This document shows, piece after piece, positions 55,701 through 64,000 of a stretch of 64,000 nt of DNA. Origin of the DNA: Isoetes taiwanensis (Eukaryota; Streptophyta; Lycopodiopsida; Isoetales; Isoetaceae); assembly GCA_021234155.1 (NCBI GenBank), contig JAJEKV010000057.1, positions 9,277,564 to 9,341,563 of the forward strand, in the 5' to 3' direction. Made by a program: the position numbers and the translations under genes. The first letter of the stretch is position 1. Every line of letters starts with the position of its first letter. The notes under the pieces are model-generated. The model searched no databases and had not been told where the DNA came from. It saw nothing but the letters and a program-made list of their open reading frames with translations.

Positions 55701-58700
55701 ACAAACCTTGCAGTCAATACTAGGTGAAAAAGGAACAGATACATCAGTATTGTTGGCAATTCTAAATATAATACATGACTGGATTGAGAACGACTTCAAG
55801 GCCTCAAGTGTGGGCACAACAATTGGCGTTCTGAATACAAAAGATGTTGTGAGCTTTCTGCAGCGTCTGGCACAAGTTGATAGGCAAAACATGACACCAG
55901 CTGTCTTGGAGGAATGGGAAGGGAAGTACTTGAAGCTTCTACATCGGTTATGTTCTAATACCACAAAGTAACGAGTTCTTTTCGTTCACAAGCTGGCTAC
56001 AATTTGAACCTTTCCCTTCTGATGTATAACTATATGTATATTTATCAGGTACCCGCATACAGTTAGACAAGAAGTCTTTTTAAAAGTGGAGAGACAATTC
56101 ATGCTTGGACTCCGTGCCAAAGACCCTGAAATGCGGCATAAGTTTTTTACGCTGTATCACGAGTCCATCACAAAAACATTATACACTCGATTACAATATA
56201 TTATTCAGTCACAAGAGTGGGAAGCTTTGAGTGATGTGTTTTGGTTAAAACAAGGATTGGATCTGTTGTTAGCGATTCTTGTGGAACATGAAACTATTAA
56301 TCTTGCTCCGAACTCGGCACAGGTCCCTCCCCTTATGCCATCTGGTGGTATTTCTGAAAGGGCAGGGATGCAGCAACAGAGTTCAGATATGGTAGAGGAA
56401 ACTGAAGGGACTCCACTGACGTTTATTGGTCTTGTAAACAAACATGCGAAGTTTCTCAATGAATGCAGTAAGCTTCAAGTATGTGGTTTCTCTATCATAT
56501 CCTTTTTTCTTTCTGTGTATGTTGCTGATGGCACTTACTCTCTCTGTTCGCATGTTTGGACCATAACATTACATACAGGTGACAGATCTGGTACTTCCTT
56601 TAAGGGAACTAGCACATACTGATGCACATGTTGCCTATCATATGTGGGTTCTTGTATTTCCTATTGTTTGGGCAACATTGCAAAAGGAAGAACAAGTTTT
56701 GCTTGCAAAGCCTATGATCACTCTTCTTTCCAAGGACTATCATAGCAAGCAGCTGGATAAAAGGCCCAATGTTGTGCAAGCGCTTTTAGAGGGGCTCTCG
56801 CTTAGTCAGCCGCAACCAAAAATTCCAAGTGAGCTCATCAAATTTCTTGGAAAAACATATAATGCTTGGCACATAGCTATATCATTGCTTGAAAGCCACG
56901 TGATGCTCTTCCCTTTGGAAACCCGATGTTTTGATGCACTAGCAGAGTTATATCGCCTATTGAATGAAGAGGATGTTAGATATGGTCTATGGAAGAGGCG
57001 TCCCATTATTCCTGAAACAAAAGCTGGACTTTCTTTGGCTCAGCATGGAATGTGGCAGGCAGCTCAAGATGTATTTTATCAAGCTATGAACAAAGCGACT
57101 CAAGGTTCGTTTACTAGTGTGTCCAAAGCGGAGATGTGTTTATGGGAAGAACAATGGATTTCCTGTGCTCGAAGGCTTAACCAGTGGGAAGTTTTGTCTG
57201 ATTTTGGTAAAAGTGTTGAAAACTATGAAGTTTTGGTTGATTGTTTATGGAAGGTTCCAGACTGGACTACCTTAAAGGATACTGTCTTACCAAAAGCTCA
57301 AGTAGAAGAAACACCAAAGCTTCGAATGGTGCAAGCATATGTTGTGCTTCATGAAGGAAATGTTAGCGCTGTCAGTGAAGCTGAATTGAGAGTTAGCCAA
57401 GGCTTTGATCTAGCCTTACAGAGCTGGTGGCAGCTTCCTGAGATGGCTGTCCAATCACATATTCCTCTTCTTCAGCAGTTTCAGCAATTAGTAGAGCTTC
57501 AAGAATCTGCACGAATTCTTCTTGAAATAAATGGGAATAAGCAACCATCCACCCCTGCACAGACAGGTGGTGCGCAATCTTCTGGACAGTACATAGACCT
57601 CAAAGATATCTTGGATACTTGGAGGCTAAGAGTACCAAACGATTGGGATGAAATAACAATATGGAATGACTTGATGCAATGGCGTAATCATATGTACAAT
57701 GTTGTAATCAATGCGTTTAAATTATATGCTGAGACAAATGCACAACTACATCAACTTGGATATCGTGAAAAAGCATGGAGTGTAAACAAACTTGCTTATA
57801 TTGCACGGAAGCAAGGCTTATATGACGTGTCCGTGAATGTTCTAAATAAGATGTATGGATATTCAACAATGGACGTACAGGTAATTCCTTTTCTTGATTT
57901 TTTATTAGCCTGCTATCAAATTACATCTTCTGACCCTTGAACTGTGCAGGAAGCATTTGTGAAAATTAGAGAACAAGCAAAGGTCTATTTAGAGATGAAG
58001 GGGGAACTGATAAATGGTCTGAACCTCATAAATACTACAAACTTGGATTACTTCCCTATTCAGCATAAGGCAGAAATATGGCGCCTCAAAGGTGAATTTT
58101 TGCAGAAGATGAATGACAGTGAGACTGCAAACCAGGCATTTTCAACTGCTATTACTCTTTTTAGGGGTCTTCCGAAAGGTTGGATAAGCTGGGGAAATTA
58201 TTGTGACCAGGTTTGTTGAGCTAATAGTCCTTTAAGTTACACAAACATTATTCTAAACACGTGCCCTTAACCGAAAGATACATTTCACTAATATTTTTGT
58301 GTTTCCAGGTATACAGTGAAACAAGGGAAGACTTATGGTTAGAGTATGCAGTCAGTTGTTTCATGCAAGGCATCAAGTTTGGAAATGCACGTGGCAGAAA
58401 TTATCTTGCAAGAGTATTATACTTACTGAGTTTTGACAATCATAATGGTACAGTCGGAAAGGTCTTTGACAAATATGGTGACCAAATACCTCAATGGATT
58501 TGGATTGCTTGGATACCACAACTGCTTCTATCCCTCCAGAGGCCTGAAGCACAGCATTGCAAGAATGTGCTTCTGAAACTTGTTGGACTTTACCCGCAAG
58601 TAAGTAAAACATCATTTTGGTGATATAAGATTCAGCTGTGGCATTTTTGTTTAGGTTTCGTTAGGAACTTCAGATTTTGTGCCTTCATGATAAACTTGCC

Positions 58701-61700
58701 ACTCTTCCTTTCTCAACATCTGAATGATGATTCTAAATATAAGTGTAAGTATAAGTATATTCACAATCCCATAAAGGCCTTGCGGTCTAGAAGACGAAAA
58801 GAATTACAAAGAAAATTAGATGGACACATTAAGTGCCTAGGTTATGACTCAAACGAGCCTCTCTTGCTTGCCACAAATCTCTAATTAAAGATGTTAATTT
58901 TACTTAAGGCATCTGTAAAAACATATATAGATCAGTTAAGTGTTCTGCTTTGATATCATGTTGTCTTCTAATGGTTTCATAAGCTGGAGATGCAATCAAG
59001 AAGTGTTGCTCATTCTCTACTTCCCCTAATCCACAGACCTTGCACGTTCCTTCGGACTGCTGGATTCCATACCATCTTCCAATCTTCCACGCTCAATTTG
59101 TAGGAGGAGCTAACCCTCATCCTACGCATCTGATGTCTGGATGCAACTGATAGGTTATTCAAAAGGTACTGCTGTGGAATATACATGGCCATGGGATTAA
59201 TGTCGTATCTATAATAGTCTATCTTTCTTGAGCATTTGCCCACAGCTTGCTAATCATCTTATCCATAACCAGCTCACGGATAGCCATTGTATTTCTAGGT
59301 AGATCATCCAAGATAACCCCCCACCTATTTTGCCCATTTCTTACCATCATGGTACCAACCAGTTTGCTGGGATTCTTGCAGTGCAGTAAAAAGCAACATA
59401 TTGGTACACATAGTTTGCACCCTCACTATGTAGGAAAGAAACTGGCAAAGGGCTTCCCCTTCCAATGTAGCATTCCTGTTCCTGCTAGCATGATAGGATA
59501 TGGTGTTTGCATTTTGATACCTAACTCACTGATTAGGAACCTTATTTGTGCGGATTCACATTTCTTGGTTTGCTTTCTTGCCAATCCTGGTCCCCACACT
59601 TGGCACTGATAAAAAATGACTGGTTTTACTAAAACCATGTATAAATGGCGCTTCATAGTCCAGTCTAGCAGGTGAATTCTGTTGCATTTAGCTTGCATAG
59701 CAAAAAGGGCTTCTGTGTCTCTTACCACACGCTTGTTGACCGCATCATTCCACTTGTAATTATCTGTAACTTCGAGTCCCAAGTACTTGTATACTTGGAC
59801 TTGCTCTACGTTTTTGCCATCAAAGTAAAACACATGTTTCTTGCGAAAGCCAAATACCATAATTTTCGTTTTAGCTAACTTCATGGACAGCTTTGCATGT
59901 TGGCAGAAAAGCTTCAACTTCCAGCTTGGTAAAGCTCTGCACGGTCTAAATATACGATCCTGATTGTTAGCATGCTATCATCTATTCTCTTTCTGAGATA
60001 AAATTGTTCCAATGGTCGTACTTCCATTTTTTTTTAATTGTAATTTATGTTCTCTATCCTGGAATGTGATGCCATTCTAGATGACTGCAAGTCTAGCTTA
60101 TGCATCTGAATGGCTAATGTAAACATTCAAGTTGGTTTGCATGGCTCAGAACTGACTTTTATTTTCTTATAAGATGGTTGAACAAAAAATATTGTTTACT
60201 TCATGTGCCACCAATTCATCTTTGCTTCCTTCCTTCCTTCCCTGTAGCTGTTATTGATCAAGTCAAATTTAAATACAGGCTTTGTACTACTGGTTAAGGA
60301 CATATCTCTTGGAACGACGGGATATTGCAACAAAGGCAGAATTGGCAAGAGGTCCAGCAGCAGCACAGAGTCGCAATCAGGTTCTTGGTGCAGGATCTGG
60401 TGCAGCGTCCTCTGACAACATTTCTGTAGGATCTGTGACAGATGCCGTCTCTGCCCAAGGTGTAATGTCAAATCAAGGTGCTGCCATTCAGTCTCAAGCT
60501 GGTTCTAATGACAGTCAGAATAATGCTGGTCAGGAAATGGAAAGAACTACAGGAGGGGATGGAAATCTAGCTATTGTATCAGATTCCTCTCAATCAGGAG
60601 GTAATGGACAAGTTGACTCCTTATTTTCATTGAAACGGTCTGCATGGTCTCCAGCTATCACTGCATTTGAGGCTGCAAAAGATATAATGGAGGCTTTACG
60701 GACCAAACACTCAAACCTCGCGACTGAAATGGAGGTAAAAGAATCGCATCTTTAACTTCTGGAGATAAAGTTGAGCGAATCTTTCTGTTAGGTGTTCCTT
60801 ATTCTTTGTTTCGGGATGCAGGCTATGTTAACTGAAATTGGTGCCAGATTTGTACCTCTCCCGGAGGAAAGATTACTTGCTGTTGTTCATGCCCTCTTAC
60901 ACAGATGCTACAAATATCCGACAGCCACTACGGCTGAGGTGCCACAGTCACTCCGTAAGGAACTTGCAGGTGTATGCAGAGCTTGTTTTTCATCTGATAC
61001 AGTTGCCAGGCATGTAGAGTTTGTCAATGAATACAAGCGCGACTTTGAGCACGATCTTGATCCAGAAAGTACGGGGACGTTTCCAGCAACATTAGCAGAG
61101 CTTACAGAGCGTTTAAAGCACTGGAAAGGTGTTCTACAAAGCAATGTCGAGGACCGGCTTCCAGCTGTTTTAAAGCTGGAAGAAGAAAGCAGGCAATTAA
61201 GAGAATCTCATGTTCTTGATATTGAAGTTCCAGGCCAGTACTTTAACGATAAGGTAATATTCCTGTGGCAGATATGTATTTCTAACGCTATCATTGGTAG
61301 CAAAAGGCGAGCCCAAGGTTATTACCTGGGCCCTTGTCCTTTGCATTGCATTGTCTTTCTTATGTGCATTCTGTGTCGAGGATTACATCTTTATCCATTT
61401 AGTTTATGGATTGGCATTATATACATTATTTTGTAATACTTGGTCATGGGGGTGATGGTGGGGAGGTACGCTTTGTGTTTCCTAATTTAGTGTCTAAACA
61501 GCAACAAAATTCGGTTCATAGTTTCAAGGACTTTAATGCCAAATGGGTCCCTGTCTAATTGCGTTGCTCTGTCCCATGCAGGAAGTTGCCCCCGATCATA
61601 CGATAAAGCTGGATAGGATTGGTGCTGATGTGCCAATTGTTCGTCGCCATGGAACAAGTTATCGTCGGTTGACTATGATTGGTAGTGATGGTTCACAAAA

Positions 61701-63458
61701 GCACTTTTTGGTCCAGACTTCCTTAACCCCAAGTGCAAGAAGCGATGAGCGCATGGTACAGCTTTTCCGGGTGCTGAATAGATTATTTGATAAGCACAAG
61801 GAATCACGGAGGCGACATCTTGCATTCCATGCCCCTATTATTGTCCCCGTCTGGCCCCAGGTAGGCATCTTTTGGTTGGGCAGCCCAACCAAGTTGTAAT
61901 AATTAGTAGGTTATAGTCAGATGGTATCGTGAGCATTTACAGTTAGGTTGCTTTAGGTAATTCTTAAGTAACACACAACACATAAAAGATCAAAGGAGTA
62001 ACACTGGATATTTTTCAAAGTTCTATTAGTTAACATTATTGTCTTATTAATTGCATTAACAGGTCCGTATGGTGGAAGATGATTTGATGTACAGCACATT
62101 TGGTGAAGTCTATGAAATAAATGCTGCACGATTTGGCCGTGAAGCAGACTTACCAATAACACACTTTAAAGAACGTCTGAACCAGGCAATCACAGGGAAT
62201 CTTACACCTGAAGCCATCCTCGAGCTTCGTTTCCATGCCTACACCGAGGTTACTCAGCAATATGTGAATGAAAATATCTTCTCACAGTACATGTACAAAA
62301 CACTTCCAACTTGCAATCATTTGTGGACGTTCAAGAAGCAGTTTGCAGTGCAGCTTGCTTTGTCTGGGTTCATGTCATATATGCTGCAGATAGGTGGAAG
62401 GACCCCAAATAAAATACTTTTCGCCAAAAACACTGGAAAAGTGTTCCAGAATGATTTCCATCCTGGTAAATTCTTTGTTCACGAGCAATGTTTGAATTCA
62501 TCTCATCGATCCTTTGGTATATGCTTTTGTAATCCACATAATGCTGCGTATCTGCCATTTTTTTTTTCCTTTCACCAATTGGTCTGTACTTTCTTGTACA
62601 GCATACGATATGAATGGCATGGTCGAATTCACAGAAGCTGTACCATTTCGACTCACACGAAACTTACAAACATTTTTTACTCCTTTTGGTGTGGAAGGTC
62701 TCTTCGTTTCTTCTATGTGCGCAGCTGCACAATCTATTGTTGCTCCAAAGGTACATACTTTTTCTATGCAGTTTTTCTGGAAATACTTTTCAAAGGTGTA
62801 AATGTAGACTAATTCTCCAATTTAATAATTTCAATTTTTTTCGTCTGGAATGTGCGTTGATCATGTCCTACACCATGCAACTAGGTGCAGTTCTTGTCTT
62901 TTGATAATTATTTTCTTGAATGCAAGGATTTGAAGACCACAATTGATCTCTCATCTATTATTCGTAAAAGATTGTTGTTTTGAGACTGATTATCCAGCAT
63001 GTACAAGATGCAGAAAGTTGTTTCAATGCTCAACCACTTTAGTTTTGTCATTTGCAGAATCAGCATTTGCAGCACCATTTGGCAATGTTCTTCAGAGATG
63101 AATTGATATCATGGTCATGGCGCAGGCCACCAGGAATGCCCACTGCTCCATCTGGAGGAGGAATTACACCATCTGAACTTAAGGAAAAGGTAACAGCAAA
63201 CGTGGAGCAGGTTATGGGCCGCATCAAGAATATAGCGCCATATGTATCTTCCGAAGAAGTAGGCATCTCTCTCTTTCTTTTATCTTTGGGACCTTGTTGC
63301 ATGTAAGGCTTATCCTGTACCTTCCAACTTGTGCACAGGATGAAAATACAACCGAGCCCCCTAAATCAGTGCAAGCGGGTGTTACAGAACTTGTTGAGGC
63401 AGCATTAAGACCGAAAAGCCTTTGCATGATGGATCCTACCTGGCATCCATGGTTTTAA
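43755..63458 (+). CDS. TRA1: Tra1/TRRAP orthologue, PIKK-family pseudokinase scaffold
   Basis: Full-length gene of 36 exons, 11,664 nt, 3,887 residues. Tra1 is the activator-binding nuclear scaffold of SAGA and NuA4 histone acetyltransferase complexes. Exons: 43755-43853, 43979-44344, 44439-44786, 44861-44986, 45294-45379, 45464-45572, 45819-45914, 45981-46043, 46108-46167, 46232-46306, 47169-47250, 47332-47441, 47914-49143, 49234-50223, 50381-50716, 50846-51104, 51205-51427, 52124-52532, 52898-53047, 53151-53372, 53463-53684, 53797-54432, 54675-54938, 55101-55469, 55558-55967, 56049-56478, 56579-57880, 57950-58210, 58309-58599, 60279-60734, 60822-61253, 61582-61860, 62063-62465, 62602-62750, 63058-63258, 63339-63458. 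The start [19 protein letters not shown] matches the plant Tra1 N-terminus as I know it, and the C-terminus is MDPTWHPWF. Introns are mostly 65-900 bp, GT-AG. Least certain is the exon 1/2 join (donor CCT/GTTTGG, acceptor CAACAG/AGAC). Confidence 0.96.
46307..47168. other. Tra1 intron 10
   Basis: 862 bp. A 20-base stretch at 46401-46420 between AG and GT looks like a microexon but is not a multiple of three and is not needed to join exons 10 and 11. A tandem 50-base repeat lies at 46837-46933. No other feature seen. Confidence 0.8.
46837..46933 (+). repeat. 50-bp tandem repeat (two units) in Tra1 intron 10
   Basis: Units 46837-46886 and 46887-46933 both read AACATGCACCAAGGGCCTGT and later CAAGTACATACA, with three or four differences. 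Just before it, TAAAGGCCTACATC may be a remnant of a third unit. Confidence 0.85.
47442..47913. other. Tra1 intron 12
   Basis: 472 bp, AT-rich, donor GTTTGT, acceptor TGGTTAG. I see nothing else in it. Confidence 0.75.
51428..52123. other. Tra1 intron 17
   Basis: 696 bp between exons encoding PSYFC and [10 protein letters not shown]. No transposon, repeat or open frame recognised. Confidence 0.75.
56049..58599 (+). other. TRA1: FAT domain region of Tra1 (exons 26-29)
   Basis: Residues about 2450-3208. Tetratricopeptide-like helical hairpins typical of the PIKK FAT domain are visible: [54 protein letters not shown]-like [18 protein letters not shown], and [11 protein letters not shown]. The domain clamps the kinase-like module in PIKK structures. 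Exon 27 (1,302 bp) is the largest exon of the gene and carries most of it. The end of the domain continues towards exon 30. Confidence 0.85.
58736..59940 (-). mobile_element. 5'-truncated LINE in Tra1 intron 29
   Basis: On the - strand the sequence encodes the C-terminal part of a non-LTR reverse transcriptase: [51 protein letters not shown], then, after frame breaks, [12 protein letters not shown]-like and [16 protein letters not shown]. The 3' end lies near 58736-58790 with TAGACCGCAAGGCC followed by a TATACT-like simple tail. The 5' part is absent. No clear target duplication was found. It accounts for most of the 1,679-bp intron 29 (58600-60278), the longest of the gene. Part of it (59089-59212) is the source or sister of the filler at the array junctions. 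Confidence 0.85.
61582..63258 (+). other. TRA1: PI3K-like pseudokinase domain of Tra1 (exons 32-35)
   Basis: Residues about 3505-3848. The fold is recognisable ([20 protein letters not shown] as N-lobe, [16 protein letters not shown] before the catalytic loop). Where active PIKKs have a GDRH..N catalytic loop this protein has GGRTPNKI, and the DFG position reads NDFHP. The catalytic residues are thus missing, as known for Tra1/TRRAP, so it should be a scaffold, not a kinase. Confidence 0.93.
63339..63458 (+). other. TRA1: FATC domain of Tra1 (exon 36)
   Basis: The last exon encodes [20 protein letters not shown] and ends HPWF-stop. The FATC motif closes PIKK proteins and packs on the kinase-like domain. 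The expected final aromatic residue is present. Confidence 0.92.
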
Positions 63459-63462
63459 TAAA
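63457..63462 (+). terminator. Possible polyadenylation signal overlapping the Tra1 stop codon
   Basis: AATAAA begins at the second base of the TAA stop codon (63456-63458). Plant poly(A) signals are loose, so another near-upstream element further on may be used. Confidence 0.3.
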
Positions 63463-64000
63463 TCTCAAAACTGTACAGTAAGAAGGAATAGAGAAAAAAA
63501 TGTATATATGTAATGCAATGATACTGCAAAGAATTGCAATGTCTCTTAATTATTTTTTTTTCAAGTAGATTCAATGACCTAATCATTCTCGACGTTCAAT
63601 GGAGACGAGCGTGTGCATATTTATAGTCCCCCTTTCCAGCGTAAACATCACATTGTAGTAAAGGAATTTTTATTACAGTTATGCCTATTTTAGGCAAATT
63701 TTAAATCTAGTTTGCTTTCGGATTTTGAAGAAAGGTGCGACCAGCCAGATTCTTCATCTAATCTTCTTCAAAAGCTCAGTTTGATCAGATCTGGAAGAAG
63801 AACTTTAAAGGTACCATGATTTTTCAATGGAAATAGGTATTAAATGCTACTAGTCTTTTTAGTCTTTTTAGTTTCATGTGATTTCTTAAAAAGTGGAGTA
63901 GCTGTGTTTTTTTCAAAATTTTAGCCCTTGGGGGAACCCAAATGATCTTCAACTAGATTTTGTACTCAGAGCTTCTCTAGTTAAAATTGTTATAAACACT
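63463..64000. other. Tra1 3' untranslated and downstream sequence
   Basis: AT-rich, with no convincing further exon or repeat. The probable 3' UTR occupies the first few hundred bases. The next gene is not visible. Confidence 0.5.

Larger units (their letters stand above)
43979..56478 (+). other. TRA1: HEAT-repeat solenoid region of Tra1 (exons 2-26)
   Basis: Residues about 34-2590 are long, Leu-rich, helix-pair sequence as in the Tra1 ring. Examples are [33 protein letters not shown] (exon 2), EVIVRPF-like segments, [19 protein letters not shown] (exon 13) and [19 protein letters not shown] (exon 14). A Ser/Gly/Pro-rich loop lies in exon 22 (about 54180-54380: ETE-rich, then [18 protein letters not shown]), probably disordered. 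In yeast and human complexes this part binds activators. Confidence 0.85.

Noticed and set aside
43755-63458. Frameshift or pseudogene status of the main Tra1 gene
   Set aside because: All 36 exons join in phase and sum to an exact multiple of three with a normal C-terminus; no internal stop was found.

Overview
This is nuclear DNA of a land plant. The evidence is an intron-rich gene with canonical GT/AG junctions, a Ty3/gypsy LTR retrotransposon, a plant-type PPR pseudogene and a LINE remnant. The PPR fragment and the short introns would fit a non-seed plant (fern, lycophyte or bryophyte), but I cannot name a species. I see no rRNA, tRNA or CRISPR array.

The main gene is a complete plant orthologue of Tra1/TRRAP, the very large PIKK-family pseudokinase scaffold of SAGA- and NuA4-type histone acetyltransferase complexes. 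It runs on the + strand from 43755 to 63458. I could place 36 exons; they sum to 11,664 nt with phase kept at every junction I checked, giving 3,887 residues, the usual size for Tra1. Intron 29 holds a 5'-truncated LINE.

The left two thirds (3681-44795) is a three-copy direct tandem array. Each unit holds, left to right: an unclassified 2-kb segment; a broken pogo/Tigger-like DDE transposase gene; a short region from which two genes diverge (exon 1 of an unidentified gene on the - strand, and the 5' end of the Tra1 gene on the + strand); and Tra1 exons 1-3. Unit 1 is 3681-13986, unit 2 is 13987-30043 and unit 3 is 30044-44795, which runs directly into the intact Tra1 gene. Units 2 and 3 carry the same 7-kb gypsy element, on the - strand, inside the transposase gene with the same GTGAT target duplication; unit 1 has the empty site. 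Units 1 and 2 carry the same 2.5-kb composite insertion in Tra1 exon 2, containing a PPR pseudogene, another gene fragment and a MITE with 107-bp inverted repeats; unit 3 lacks it. Unit 2 alone lacks about 1.3 kb of the divergent promoter region. So unit 2 is a mosaic with a unit-3-like left half and a unit-1-like right half, as expected from unequal recombination between two older copies.

The leftmost 3.7 kb holds 3' exons of a - strand gene of unknown function (coiled-coil-like), with a duplicated terminal exon. Exon 1 of that gene may be the intact - strand exon in unit 1 (8912-9202). If so, the outermost copies each preserve one side of an ancestral divergent gene pair: unit 1 the - strand gene, unit 3 the Tra1 gene. 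The inner copies are decaying.

Many small differences between copies sit at CAG/CTG trinucleotides. They look more like sequencing or consensus errors (perhaps linked to CHG methylation) than ordinary substitutions, so some frameshifts in the repeats may not be real.
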